Source: Nymphalis io (Eukaryota > Arthropoda > Insecta > Lepidoptera > Nymphalidae). Taken from it: 64,000 nucleotides of DNA. The notes beneath the pieces were generated by a model. It had not been told where the DNA came from and made no database searches. It saw only the letters and a program-made list of their open reading frames with translations. Positions 11,606 to 26,400 of this stretch are shown here, in pieces. The stretch covers positions 16,058,001 to 16,122,000 of the forward strand of contig NC_065918.1 of NCBI RefSeq assembly GCF_905147045.1. The letters run 5' to 3'. The stretch's first letter is position 1. Every line of letters starts with the position of its first letter. A program made the position numbers and the translations under genes.

Positions 11606-13192
11606 GTATAATTAAAACAAGGTTTAAGTAATTAGTATCAGTTTTAACGTCACATACGATTTCAATACATACAAAATTATTTGAACTGAGACATTTCTTA
11701 ATTACGTCTCGTAGAGAATCCTATCATTCGTAAGCAGGAGAAATCGTTTATAAATGCAAATTAGTCTTAGTGTCGTAGGAAAACATTATGAAGGAAATTT
11801 GCATTTTTTGGGTGAAATTCTACCATATGTATAATTGTATATTCATGAACATACAATATAGCAGAGACTAGTATGAGGTAAAATGATAACAAACTATAAG
11901 ACGTATATCTCGTTGTGTGGTGTTGCCATTCTAATATTCGTAAATTGATTATCTCTAACATATATATTTTAATGTAAGCCCTAAATGTATTACTCAGCTA
12001 AGTTAAATGTTGGTTAGATTTGATTATAGGGTCAAATTGGTACTGCAATATAGTTGACTTAGTCAATCATGTGTTATCTTTGATTTTAATGACAATAAAA
12101 TATATATTTTAATTTCAATTTTTACAAATGGAACGGGACGCCATTTTTCAATTTAGTAACACTAATTATATAATGTAAATTTTAATGACAATTTAATCTT
12201 TGCACATATAATTGACAAATACATGAAGTATATTACGTGTGTATGCATGTGTGTTTGTGGGGATATTATTTAATTTTAACTTTGTAAATTCGGAAGCGGA
12301 AATGAAAGTCATATTTCCATCTAACATATATTTGAGTAATAATAGACACCAAATTCTACCACTACGTGTCACTACAGAGTCACAATGTATAATAATAAAT
12401 ATCTAGAACCTTTTAAAGATTACACACTCTTCATTTTTTTGCATGACTATTGTCACTGTGATTTATTTAATATAAATTATTTATTTATTCACAGCTCACC
12501 TTTCAGCTACATGTTTTTTTATTATGTAAAATAATCAAAGAAACAGTACTATGCGCCGCCGAGTATATCACGTAGAAAATCTTTAACGGGTTCTAGTTTA
12601 ACTACGATCATGCTATATCTAGACACTAGGTTAATAATATATGTCATAGATAGATTCAGGAATATAATACTAGATTGATTAATTTATATAATACCTCATT
12701 CATTGCATAAACACTCTTAAATACTAACATTTAATAAATCGGAAAAAATAATCGGTAACCAATTTTTTTAAATGTATAGATCAAAATAGGTTTTAATTAA
12801 ATTAAATTTTTACTTTAAATTAAAATCAAATACATCATAAATTGGAATGTTATTTGTGATGATAAATGTAAGTAGGTACTGTATCAATCAAAGAGGAAGT
12901 ATTGTATTATTTGAAAATATATTTACAAAAGAAATAAAAACCAAATTAAAGGAAAATGAAACAAATAGTCAATTATTACTAAGTTAAAGACATTTCTTAA
13001 ATTTAATAGAATATGTGGAATATAATTCTATATTTTTTTTTATCTTATCTTAACTGCTCAGCAGCTTATACTACGTTTTGAGTAAATATTTATCTTATCC
13101 ATCTGAATTAAATGTTAACTAGTCTAAAATCGAAATAATAACAATTCAGATAACTACACAATCCAGGAGTATATAACAAAAGTAGTCAAAAT
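11606..13192. other. AT-rich 3' flank of the CNG gene
   Basis: I see no gene or known repeat. The stretch 12600-13400 is extremely AT-rich. Confidence 0.45.
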
Positions 13193-14158
13193 TTTATTAA
13201 ACACGTTTTTGTTAGATAACAATTAATTAAAATTACAACAAATATGTAGTCGGATAAAATTAATAAATAATAAAAAAAAACTGAGATCAATTTACTAATT
13301 CATAAAGAAATAACAAACTGGCATAATATATTTTAAATAATTTCTAAACAAATATAAAATGTAATAACCTAAAAAATATTTTCAATGGTATAATGTCGAT
13401 ATCGCAGAATTGTCACAAACTTCATTCAATTATTAAAAATTTGGTGATATATTTGGCAATAGAGACCACTTACTTATTTTACTAGAAGATATTAAATGGT
13501 ATTCCTAATTCGTAAACTGACATAAGATTCTTAATATTTTTAAATCAAATATATATAGCTTACATTATAAGTAAGTGTATATAAGGGTAGGAAATATTAT
13601 GTCAGTTACGTACATGTAACGTTAAAGCCACGTACCATTGACTGTAATATATAACATAAATTTATATCGAAAATACGTGTATGAATATCAAAGATAAATA
13701 ATAAATACTTAGAACTATGAGCAAAATCAATTTGCTGAAAATACTAGTAGTAATAATCTTACACTATCATAAAATTTTGAATATGTAATATAGCTCTATA
13801 TCAGCGATTTTTTGAAATATCTCTCGATGAAAAATGATCGATTAAAACGATTTCAAGATAACCGTCTGACAGATAAGTTTGACAATTATTTTCATATCAT
13901 AAAGCTTGTTTGATATGAAAACAATCATAATTAAAAACAATATCAAAATACGTTTCTAACATTTTCCTTCAGCACCAACCCAAGCCATGTTCCCGAAAGT
14001 ATAATTTACAATTTCCTATTCAATTTAAAGTCCAAACATCTTTATATAAAGCCTTTTCCAGGTATCAAAAATAATTTACAATTATGTAAATTTTCAAAGC
14101 TCTTTTCTAGACCAACATTAACATTTCTAAATTAATCATACTATACGCTTCTGCGAAT
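13193..14158 (-). other. Probable 3' UTR of the CNG gene
   Basis: This is AT-rich non-coding DNA after the stop codon. By eye, the first canonical AATAAA on the minus strand is at 13193-13198, giving a 3' UTR of about 0.96 kb. A variant signal nearer the stop cannot be excluded. Confidence 0.3.
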
Positions 14159-14414
14159 TCAATTTGAACCATCAGTTTCAAACCGCTTCAGTCGTAATGA
14201 CCTGCTCCTTGGCGCAGAAGCGACAGTCAATAGACGTGGAGTACGCTCAACGCTAAGAGAGTTTCCTCGTTCCCTAGCTGGAATGTTCAGGGTGTTTCTG
14301 GATGAACCTGCTTGTACCGGGCCATTTGTTTCCACTTCCTCTGACCTGGCACTCTCCTGACGTAATACCACCGGATCACGAGAGTTCCTTCTTGGTGGTT
14401 GAATATGGAGAGAC
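14159..14414 (-). CDS. CngA: CNG channel exon 10: C-terminal tail and stop
   Basis: The acceptor atttcag|GTC splits codon R685. The exon encodes 84 residues ending DGSN and a TGA at 14159-14161. The tail is basic and rich in Arg, Ser and Pro (for example SLHIQPPRRNSRDP and SAPRSRSLRLKRF), with no recognised domain; it is presumably cytoplasmic. Confidence rests on the continuous phase and a long open frame just where the gene must end. Confidence 0.88.
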
Positions 14415-17400
14415 CTGAAATATGCTCACATAAAATAGCTCATCGGTTTGAAAAAAGTTAAAAAAAAAATATATTATAATTCGCTATGCCAAACGATAAC
14501 GCAATTATTGAGTTCGCTTTGCATTTGACTTAAATGTAACCTATTTAATATTAGAATTACCTTATCTCAACTCTACTTATTCTCTGATCGAACAAAGCCT
14601 GTTTTTCGAAATTGGTAGCCAGTGTCATTTTTATATTGTTTTCCAATTTAGTAATCCTGGCTTCCATTTTGCGAACGGTTTCATGTAAGCTTTGATGGGT
14701 CGTTTGAGCGTTTTCGAATGTAGGTTCATCTAGTAGCCCATCCTATAAAATTTATTTCATATTAGTCAAAGTAACTTAAAATATAGCCTATATTTTCTTC
14801 TTGACTTCGTCAAAAAACAGGGATAAATTAAATGATGAGATTAATCAACAGCAATATTAACAAGAACAGCTTCTATTAATATTACTCGAACTTGTACTAT
14901 TCGTTTAAATGTAACTAAGAAGACCTATCTAAATAAAATGAAAAGAACATTTATTAAGAATTTTTTTTATATAAAGTTTACTGTCATCACACTAAAAATT
15001 TTTTTTAAAATTATATATAAAAGTTATTTCATTTAAGCAATCAAAATCAAAACGATGTACACACACGATTGGACTCTCTAGGTGAGATTGACTTACCTTA
15101 CGCAGTAATTGACAACCACGTGCAATTAAAGTAGCCCTGGCATCTGGATAATCTGCTAGAGCTTCCCACAAATCCTTCTTAGCCAGGCAGAATAAATCGG
15201 AATATCCCAATGACCTGACGTTAGCCGTGCGCCTGTTACCAGTTCGGTTACCAGCAATATCCAAAACACTGACTTCACCGAAAACGGATCCTGCACTCAG
15301 AGTGGCAAGAACGGTTGTACCATCATCAGCTACCACTTGAAGCCTACCCCGCTTGACGATATACATTTCCTTGCCAACGTCACCTTTGCGGCATATATAG
15401 TCTCCTGGGCTGAAGACTTGCAGCTTCAATTTCAAAACCAAAGCTTCCAGTAAACCGGGCTCGCAATCTTGAAAAATTAGTACTTTACGCAGTGTATCGA
15501 GATGAACCCGAATAGCGATTTCAGCTTTCAGTTTGTCTGGTAAAGAAGATAATACGTTTTCCTCGTCCAAAGCTCCACTCTCCGCCCATGTATAAGAAAA
15601 CCAACGAATCACTCTTGCCTCTAATTCGCCAGTTATTTTTCGAAAAGCCATGTATTGTTTTACGCTGTCCATCTTGTTTTGGAATGCCACTCTTGCCAAA
15701 TTCATGTTAGATATCATCGATCCGATATTGCCTACTATAGTTGCAAAAATTAAAACACCTGCCAGAAAGTCAGCGACTACGAATATATACTCGACATCAA
15801 TTTCTGGTTGGGGAGTCTCGCCAATCGTCGTTAAAGTCAAGGTCGACCAATAGAAGCTGTAAATGTATTGGTGTGCCAATGTCTCATTAAGAACTCCGGT
15901 AATGTTATAAACCCAATTGTCAGTGCCAAATCCAATAGCGTAGCTGATCGCGAAGTAAAGGCAAGCGTTCCAGTGAATCAGGACTAAAATTGCCATAACG
16001 ACCTAGAATAAAAAAATATTGTTTATATGTTGTTCAAGTAAGTGGAAAATAATTAATTATTTTGGCTTTACCTTGCAAATTCTAAAAGCGTTCGGATAAC
16101 TAGTGCCCGTCTCAGTGCGGTCGAACCACTCCCACATTCGAGGAAGGCGCAATAGTCGATTAAGTCGTACAATAACAGGGCATGGCAAACGATCCTGGAA
16201 CACAGCAAATATTTACACTTTCTCAAATAACAAAGCTAAGCAATTTGTTTGGTTAGAATGTTTATCGTAGTTCGATTTATCTCACCTTGTATTATTAGGT
16301 ATTCTAAACTTATTTACCAATTGTTAAAAATTACCAATTTAAAATTGTAAATACTGTTGTGCTTTAAGTGATGATTTATATTGATCCTAAATTTTTATCA
16401 AAAGAAATAAAGTATTGCATACCATGATCGATATATCTTGGTAAGAAAGATGATTGCACAAAAATTTGAAACTAATATTATATATAAAGTCTAATGCACT
16501 TGATGGTTTGAAATTATTTTGTATATAAATTTAAATAAATTAAATATACTGGGACATTATTCACACACGGCTATCTGATCCAAAATTAAGCAGAGCTTGT
16601 GCTATGGAAACCAGACAACTGATATACTACATCGATGTACTTTTCTGTTGTAAAAACATACTTATATAGATAATTACACCCAGAGTCAGGACAAACAGAC
16701 ATGTTCATGCACACAAATATCTGCCCTGGGTGGGAAGCGAACCCACAACCTTCGGCGTGAAAGGCAAGTCTACCAACCACGCCAATCGGCTCGTGTAAAA
16801 TAAATAAGAAATAATTTCAAAACAAAGAAGTATCTCAGGATCCTAGTACAAGTACAATTATAAAACGATATATAAAATAGAGTATTATTTTATAACAGCA
16901 ATCAAAATCTGATGAAGTAAATTTTAAAAAGTTACCTATGAGAGATTATTATGTTAAAGTGTTGTATCAAATACTACATAAATCATTACTACTCACAATA
17001 TACATAAACAGAAATATATAAACATAGTATATAAAGTAATATATATAAATAGTTAAAATATAGCTACTTGAGAATATAGTGTATTATTTAAACGATCTAC
17101 TTACGTAGTTGCAAGATCCTGGTGTCCACCACATGTATGCTATGTCTGTCGGTATAAGAGAAAGAATGTCGTAGGGCCATGCGTCAGATTTAAAATAATT
17201 TAGCCTAAGGTAGTGAGAATCCTTTACCATGAGGCCTTGATCTAAATAACCTGAAATAAATATCTTACCATTTTTCAATATGTAGGCTTCGAAGCCCATA
17301 TAGTCCCATAAGATTGTATCAACTAATTTAAATCGGGTGCGTTTTGTATAAAACATTTAGGTATCAAATATTAAACTGAACGACAGCTTTACGCAATCAA

Positions 17401-20400
17401 TAGACGTTTAGGCGTATTCGTATCTGAACTCGAGTACTTAGAACTTAGAAGTACTTAGCATACTTAGAACTTATTAAAATGTCACATGTTTCAGACCATA
17501 AATAGAACCGAATAACATTCGTAAAGCAATAAACACAATTTCTTCGTTTTCGATGAAGCAAATGAAAGATTCGTAATGAAAATTGTTCAGTGACTCGTGA
17601 CATTAGTGACTCTCGTTGAATCTTCACAATTTTTAAATCCTCAGGAATAGGACCAATTCAATTTGTATTATAAAATGTATGTGCGACACATGTCTTCTAA
17701 TTTTTTTTCTATTAAATGTTACTTAACTATTCTCTAACTATCAACGATTAAATTTGTCGTATGTACATATTTATTTCTTACTATCGAATAGTCTATGATA
17801 TGAAGATCATTCGATTCAGAGTATTTGTGCGAAAAGCGAGGGCTGGGTGAGTTGTTTGTCCACGCGTTAGCTAAATTTGATGACGCAAGGCGCGGCCCAA
17901 TGTATGTGGGTGTCAAATTGTTGATTTGCGACCTTATTTCGAATTGTACACTCGATTTAAACCTACGAATAATACGTCTTTGTTTATTGTAAGAAATTAT
18001 CATTTTGAAAGTCGATGTCAACGTCAACGTATTTTTTCCGTCCATGTAAACACAAACGAGTAAACCAATTTAAAATGAATAATAATTTATTGCACTAAAT
18101 CGATTTTTTATACAAGAGTAGAGAGATATATGTGACTGTAAACACGAGCATTTTATTTGTTTAGTTATTAACGTAGCAGACGTTCCATTCGCTTGCTCCA
18201 TCAAAATTATTTAATTAGTCGTTCGCATGAAGTCGCATAGCCTGTTTCAATAATATACTACATAAACAAATTTACTATAATTAGTTTAATCGGTTCGGAA
18301 CTTATTGATTTATTATAGTACTCTAAGTTATCATCATTAATTACAAGATAATAATATTCGTACCTTCATGCGCATGTATGACTGTATCGATGGCGTAAAT
18401 TATGTCACACAGGTAGTCGAGCGTGTACCACAATTTGGTCATGGTGCCCAGCTCCCAGAAAACCGCTCGTCCAATTACGACAATGACGTTATACAGTATG
18501 GCCAGGGAGACGACAGTGAGCCACTAGTGGGGATATATTAAAAAAAAATTAAATGATACGAAACACAATTTGTTTCATCATACAGTACCGGCTGTCTAAG
18601 TTGGCCGGTCAGAAATTAGACACGAATTTGTATATTTAGTTATATGTTAGAATAATTGAGTAAATTTTTCGAAGAGACCAAATCCAGATTGATCAATATG
18701 TGCGTATTGTAAAGCAAATCAGACTGACTCGTTGGTCTAGTGAGTGTAAGACCACAGACCCGAAGGTCCTGAGTTTAAATCCCAGGTCGGGCCAATAAAA
18801 GTATTCATCTTAAAAAAGCAATTTGAGTATTTAAGCGGCACAGATTATGTTCAAAATTAAATAATATATAAATAAAATTAAAATAAATAATAAACTATTT
18901 AGAATCAAATCGCTTATACGTACCCGATAGTAATATTGTTCGGTTGGATCGAATGCCAGTTTTAGGCCACAAAGGAATTTAGACTTCTTTGCCTTATACA
19001 TTGGTTCTTCGGGGTCGGTGATGCTCTGATTCGAAAACTTGTCAAGGAACCAGTCCGGTGGCTTCGATCGAGCTTCACCACTAATCCGCTGACGGACATT
19101 GCGCGTGATCCTTTCAAACTGTCGTCGTATAATTCCTGGCTCCTCTTCTCTAGGCGGCTGTTATAAAATGAATGGTCATGTTAGTTACTACTAAAGTATC
19201 GTTCCTGTAATAATAAGAAACAGTAGACAATGATATAACGAAAAAAAAAAAAAATAAACAAATTTTCCGATACTTTGTATAATCTATATTTATAATAAAA
19301 TTGTAACAGTACAATGTACATTTAAGTTGTTGGGAAAAAACTAATATGCTTTATAAAAGCAACAAAAGCTAAAATACCAGTTTTTATATTTTTTTTACTG
19401 ACTGTGTGTTTGTAGTCGCATCACGCCAAAACAACTGCATGGTATTGAGTGCGGTTTTTAACGATGTATTCTAAGGTCTAAAGCAAAAGGTCTAATTTTA
19501 CCGCAGGAAAATATCTTATACCGTTTATTTTTAATTTAATGAACTTAATGCTTTATTAACAGATTTTAACTAGCGCTGCACTTACATGAAGAGGTACCTC
19601 GTTGTGTATTTGTTACTCAAAAAAAAGATAGATGGCGCTGTTTATATTTTAAAGGTTTTTCTCAATCGATCTCAACCAATTGCAACTACTCTCATAAAAA
19701 AAATAACAAAATAATGCTTTGTTTTGTTAAAAACAAAGTCGAAAGATGTAGCCATAGAATTGAATAGAAGAGAATAGAATAGAAAGACACATTAAGTTAA
19801 AGAGAAATTACAAATAAGAACAGGGCGACCCTATTGCTGGGTAGCTAGTCCTATCTATAGCAAAATATAATTATTTAAAAGGTAAAGTTTGATTTTTTGT
19901 ATGTTTGTTTGTAATGGATAAATTCAAAAACTACTAAGCCGTTTTAAAAAAAAAACGTTCAACTACAGAAAGCTAAATAGGGTTATATTTTATATTTAAA
20001 AATATTTCAATTCCCTTCGAAAATTGCAATGTTACACAAGGTATTTATATTTTTTATATACAATTTTTTTCGCATAAAAGTCATTATTTGGCATGCTCTG
20101 AAATAAACTATTGATGATCCCTAAAATAATGTATTACTTATTTATAGCACTTATTACTACCTACAAAAAAGGCCGCTAGGCTTATTGTCTAACTTTTTAG
20201 TTAAATCATAATAACTGTTTTTTGTTTAAATTTTTACATATAATAAAAATGTATTTAATCGCTGTCTATACATGGAAGGTATATATATATATAATTTTAT
20301 ATGAGTAAAACTATTATCGGAGGCCTTAGTCAACGCAAAACAGTGATAGTTAGAATTTTTGTCTGTTTGTTTATGCGTTTGTGAGCGCTAATCTTAAAAA

Positions 20401-23400
20401 TGGCTTAACTGATTTGGGTGCAGTTCTCGCTTATGTGTTGTGGCATACTTCACTTATAATTTAGTGTTTGTTTCATTTCAATCGGCTTATAAATAAAAAA
20501 GTTATGTCAAATTAAAGAATCACGTCGAGCATTCGATAAAAAATGCTATAAAATAATCGTTCAGTTGAATTGGTTGAAACTTTAGCAACCTATAAATGAT
20601 AGTCTGTAAAATGATGATGATTGTAAGTTAATAGGAATAAAACAACGTTAAAAAATGGACAGTTTCAGAGATTTAGATAACTCCAATGTAAGTTGAGCTC
20701 ATATCAATATGATCAATCATATATAATAGGGTTCAGCTTATGCTGGTACAATAACAGGGACCTGATAAGCCTCTGTCTGTATTCGTTTGTAATATACTTA
20801 GTTAAGTTAGGATAGTAGCTTATTAAGAAAAGCTGTATATATTACGAAAACAATATAACAATGTATGTAATACACATTTCTTTTGTTTTTCGGTACTATA
20901 TATTTAACAAGCTATAGCCCGCGGCTTCGCTGTTGGTAAAAGGTATGTATAGGTAAAGTGGTTGTATGAACTCCTAAAGTAAGAACAATGAAATGTCATT
21001 CTGTTTAGACCAAGTATATTACGGTGTTTTGTTTCAGCGGTAACCTTACAGTAATGAAAAAAAAGGCCGTACATACGTTTTTATAAGCATGTCATTTTTT
21101 ATAATTTGTACCTTTTCAGTAATTTTTATAGTTTTGACATATTTTAACAGGTCAGTTTGTAAAAGCTTTGTAAGTTAAAGTTAATAAGTATTTCGTTCAT
21201 ATATTTTTTTCTCATTGTTTTGTTAAATTTATACTCAATCGGTGAGTTGATAATAAGTACTTAAAAAAACAGATTTACCTTGCAGTTTTAAAAGGACACA
21301 ATTTCTTATGAAGGTATTGCTTGCAGTCACAAATGGAACATGGCACAGGGAAAAACATTTAAGTATATGAGAATAGATTTAAGGGAATGCTGTTCTCATG
21401 GCCAATTGTCCTATCTAGATCCGGGTGTGGCAAAAAACCAATAAATACTAATATCCACAAAAACAAAATAAAAAATATTGTATATACTGAAATATTATAA
21501 CTACGCTCTTAGTAATTTCTTTGCATTACTTTAAGAGTAAAACCGCGGGCGCAGCTAGTTCTAAGTAAAAACAATATTTATTTCGTACGCACGGTCTCTT
21601 GAGACTAGACTAATAGTTGACGAAGATATTGATGCCCAAACGATTCATCAAGTAATTGATGCGTATTAAATATTTGCCACAGCACTTACATATCTTATAA
21701 AACATACTTCATAATTATTTTTAAATTTAGCTTTAAAATATTTAATATGTTTTAATAAAATTATATGTTCGGGATCATATATGTAATGTTTAATAAAATC
21801 AAATTCCCATGCGCCGCGATGAATGTGAAAATAATGAAAATATTTTGTTTGTGTAAAATGTGATTAATCTGCTTAAAATCAATACTGAAAACTCGTGCAG
21901 GATTTAATAATTGTTTCGCTTTTAATATTGTCGAAATTGTGAGGTACATAATGCTATGCTCGTTATTTGCTATTGGCCCACATGGGTACACATTCTTCAG
22001 CTTCGTAAATACCATAAAGGTTTAATATCTCAAACGTCACGATAGTTTAAAAACGTTACGCCAAGTTCTAGTATTGAGCATCTAGCCATCGAGGGAGGTT
22101 TATGACGACCATAAAATATAAGCTATTTAATCATCCAACAATCATGAAACGTAACTATATACATATTATATAGTATACATATATACCACATAGACACATA
22201 CATAGATGTTATAGTTTCAGTTCGAGTTATATCTAACGCGATTTATGATCTTTACTTGACATTAATTATATATTTTTTTATATAGTTAGACGGACGTATG
22301 GGCTACCTGATGGTAAGTGGTCAACAACGCCCATAGGTATTGGCATTGTAAGAAATATTAAACATCACTTACATCGCCAATTCGCCACTGACCTTGCAAA
22401 CTAAGATGTTATGTTCCATGAGCCTGTTATTACACTGGCTCACGCACCCTTCAAACCGGAACACAATAATAGAAAGTAATGCTGTTTTGTAGTAGAATAT
22501 CTGAGGAGTGGGTGGTACCTGCCCAGACGAGCTTGCACGAAGCTCTACCACCAATTATAATTATAAATAAATCTCTTATTCATCTTATCAAGCACTTTTG
22601 AATCGTCATTTTACAATCAATCAATCAATCAATCAACAGCCAATCGTTGTCCACTGCTGAACATAGGCCTCTCCCAAGGTGCGCCAAAGCTCCCTGTCCT
22701 CCGCCTTCCGCATCCAGTTGGTGCCCGCCACCTTCTTAAGGTCGTCGGTCCACCTGGCGGGAGGGCGCCCTACGCTGCGCTTGCCGATTCGCGGTCTCCA
22801 CTCTAGGACTCGTCTGCTCCAACGGCCATCGGTCCTACGACATACGTGACCAGCCCACTGCCACTTCAGCCTGCTAATTTTGCAAGCTATGTCGGTGACT
22901 CCGGTTCTTTTCCGGATAATCTCATTTCTGATCTTATCCTTCAAAGATACTCCGAGCATAGCTCGCTCCATAGCACGCTGAGCGACTTTGAATTTGTGGA
23001 CTAGTCCCGCAGTTAGTGTCCACGTTTCGGCACCGTATGTCATGGCAGGTAAGACGCATTGGTTGAAGACTTTCGTCTTCAAACATTGCGGTATAGACGA
23101 CTTGAGGACTTGACGAAGGTTGCCAAATGCTGCCCATCCCAAGCGAATTCTTCGATCGGCTTCCTTCTCGAAGTTGTTCCTACCGACTTGTATTATCTGT
23201 CCTAGGTAGGTTATATTCACTAACAACTTCGAGAGGTTTCCCCTCGACGTATATCGGTCCCGGCACGACATGCCTATTGAACATGACCTTGGTCTTGTCC
23301 AAGTTCATACCGAGACCGACACACCGGGAAGACTCGCCTAGGCTACGCAGTCATTTTACAATATCATATTAAATATAAAGCTACCACCGATTCAGAATGT

Positions 23401-26400
23401 AGATAATACTGAGAAGAACCGGCAAGAAATTCAGTACTCTTCAATTTATTTAAGGAAAACATTTAAAGAATTAAATATTTTTAATGATCCTGTATAATCA
23501 TTATAATATGTTTATTATAACTTACTTGCGCTATTAAAATTAAGTAATCATTTCTTGTTATGGAAATTAAAAAAGATGCACCCCACTTAGGTGTCTGGAT
23601 GAAATTTAAACTCATCTAGAATAATCAAGTAGTTTTAAACTCGATGATTAAAAACCAAAATTCAATTGCGTTGTATTGTTTTTATATGTATCTTAAAGTC
23701 AAAGCGCAATAAAGATTTGAAACACGAATTTGAAACTAAAGGCTGAGACATATCTTCAAATATCAGTAAGGGACATATTTTATTATTTACTGTAACAGCA
23801 TATTTACATAACAACAAAACCCCTCCATAAATTTCCAATGCGCTACCAGGAATTATGATTTTCTATCCCTTATCTCAATATAAATGGTTTGAATTAATGT
23901 TTACTTGGTAACCGATTCCGTCTGTGCGTTTGTTCGATTTGAAATAGTTTCCTACATAGCTTATCGAGATTTTAGTCTTTGATTTCTAGCATTGACAAAA
24001 CCTATAAATACATTTGTGATGGGTGAAATACATCTCGAAATTTCGACTTGTGTAGTATCTAGTCATCATTTGCTTATTAGTTATCTTTAATGATAAATTC
24101 TCTTATTGAGCATCAAATAAGATGTTTCACGTTTGCACGGCTTTGACATGACGGTGTTTTTTTAACAGTATAATATTTACGTAATAGAACCTCATATATA
24201 AATGCAACCGTTGCAACCGAATTTGTACCTTGACACTTTTAAATTATAATAGAAATTCGATACACGCGCTATTTAAAAATAGCTTCCTCGAATGAGTTTC
24301 ATTATGTAAGTTTCCTTGAAGTTTTGAAACTATTCCCCATTGTCATCGAGACCATGGCGGTGTCATGGCGATGGGTATGCTCGTTGAATATAAATAAGCC
24401 TTAACATTTCCACGTGTAAGAGCTAAGCGAGTAATTTATTGTTTTAAATTGTTGACAATTTTAAATTTATTTGTGGTAAGCTACCATTAGCTGATTGTTT
24501 TATAGTCAATTAGTCAATACATTGAATGCTCCCGGCGCAGCGGATAAGCGGGAACACAAGAGCTAAGCTCTACGAATGGACGGCTTTAACGATATCAGGT
24601 ATGACAAAATCCTTTTGGAACACATTCGCTATTCTAACTAATTCCGACAGCCTTTTATCTCGTCCGCGTTAAAATAAAATTAAAATGTTTTTTACAAATG
24701 AATAGGGTATATTTTACTTTTATTTTTAATGATAATTTACTTTTATGTAAATTAATTGGTTCAGTTGGGTGATTTTCTACATATTGTTTATAATTCATTA
24801 CAAATAATATTTGCAATTAAAGACATATAAACACATCAGGAGATGAGTCAGTAAGTGGCAGATAGCAGGGTTTAACGCAAATCCAATCCAATTTTTTTTC
24901 TTCCAATCTAACCGTGCCGAGATGGCCCAGTGGTTAGAACGCGTGAATGTTAACTGATGACCGTGCGTTCAAAACCGAGCAAGCACCATTGAATTGTAAT
25001 GTGCTTAATTTGTGTTTATAATTTATCTCGTGAGTGACGGTGAAGGAAGTCATCGTGAGGAAATGCTGCATGTGTCAAATTTCACTGAAATTTTGCGACA
25101 TGTGTATTCCACCAATCCGTATTGGAGCAGCGTGGTGAAATAAGCTCTAAACCTTCTCCTCAAAAAAGCAGAGGAGGCCATGGCCCAACAGTGGGACATT
25201 CACAGGCTGTTACTTATACTTTTATTCTTTCTCTCCGTGCGATGCCGAGACGGTTAGCTAGTTAAATATAATTTTATATTTAAAACGTTTTGTATAACTT
25301 ATATATACATTCACATTACAATCCGAACCGTTGATATTAAAGGCCTGCGGGGTGAATCGTCGGAAACATTCGCTGTCAAAATACGAAACGTGCAGTTGAA
25401 GCAAATGTTAAGAATATTATTGCGAAATTGAAAATAATCAACTTTACCTAATGCATATGTAAAAGCAATGATTTTAAATGAAATAAATATATTTTACATT
25501 ATCTACTAGAAGAAGATACAAAATATGAAACCATTTATAATATTCGCACCTTCAACACAATATAAAACACAAAAGATAAATATATAATATTTATATATTT
25601 ATCTTTTGGTGCGGTGATTTTAAAATTATAAAGTCGAATTCGAGCGTAACGTATATATGTAATGTTTGCGTGATAAGTTTTTGAAAGATTTTATTCGTGA
25701 CACGTGGTAACGATTCGAAAGCGCTTTGATATTTTTCATTTGACATAAGAATAGAAAATATTATTGGAAAAATCATATGTCTCTTTAATTGGCGATTAAT
25801 ATGTTGAAAGCGATCGATCATTATAAATTGAAGACGACGCAACACGATACATGTTATGACGGCGAGCGATATTAAAATTATAAAGTTTTTTTATCCCTTA
25901 TGATTGGTATGGAATTGTTATCAAAGATATTTTTATTAAATTATTTTTTTGCAAGACGGTCAAACGAGACACCTGATTTTTTTAATTATTATTGCTAGTA
26001 AGATAATATGATTTCTTACACAATCTATGTCCAGGTCAAAGTGAAAAATCTACATTAAATATTATTATAGTGCACAAATCTATACGCAAGCAAATGACTC
26101 TATTCCCTGACTCTCAAATGACGGATAATGCCAACATCCACACTGCTACTGAGATTTTTTTTTATAGAATAGGAAGGTGGACAAGCATTTGGGCCACCTG
26201 ATGGTAAGTGATCACCAATGCATTTTGACACAGACATTGGCATGAAATGTCAACCATCGCTTACATAGCCAATGCACCATCAACCTTGGGAACTAAGATT
26301 TTATGTCCCGCGTGCCTGTAATTACACTGGCTCACTCACTCTTCAAACCGGAACACAACGATATCAAGCACTGTTGTACTTACGGTAGACTATCTGATGA

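Larger units (their letters stand above)
22590..23445 (+). repeat. Family E repeat split by a LINE insertion
   Basis: 22590-22617 (agcacttttgaatcgtcatt ttacaat) and 23363-23445 (aaatataaagctaccaccga then ttcagaatgta ... gagaagaaccggcaagaaa) are the two halves of one family E copy, separated by the 732 bp insertion at 22618-23349. Other family E copies are at 6158, 28493 and 59896. Confidence 0.7.

Noticed and set aside
14992..15096. Extension of the channel frame to residues after LLRK
   Set aside because: A strong donor at 15096 and a following exon that restores KDGLLD show this is intron read-through.
16730..16795. Possible tRNA-Glu gene on the minus strand
   Set aside because: It is the head of a family C SINE present in three copies; no closed acceptor stem.
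22934..23137. 67-codon minus-strand frame
   Set aside because: Alternative frame of the RTE-like reverse transcriptase.
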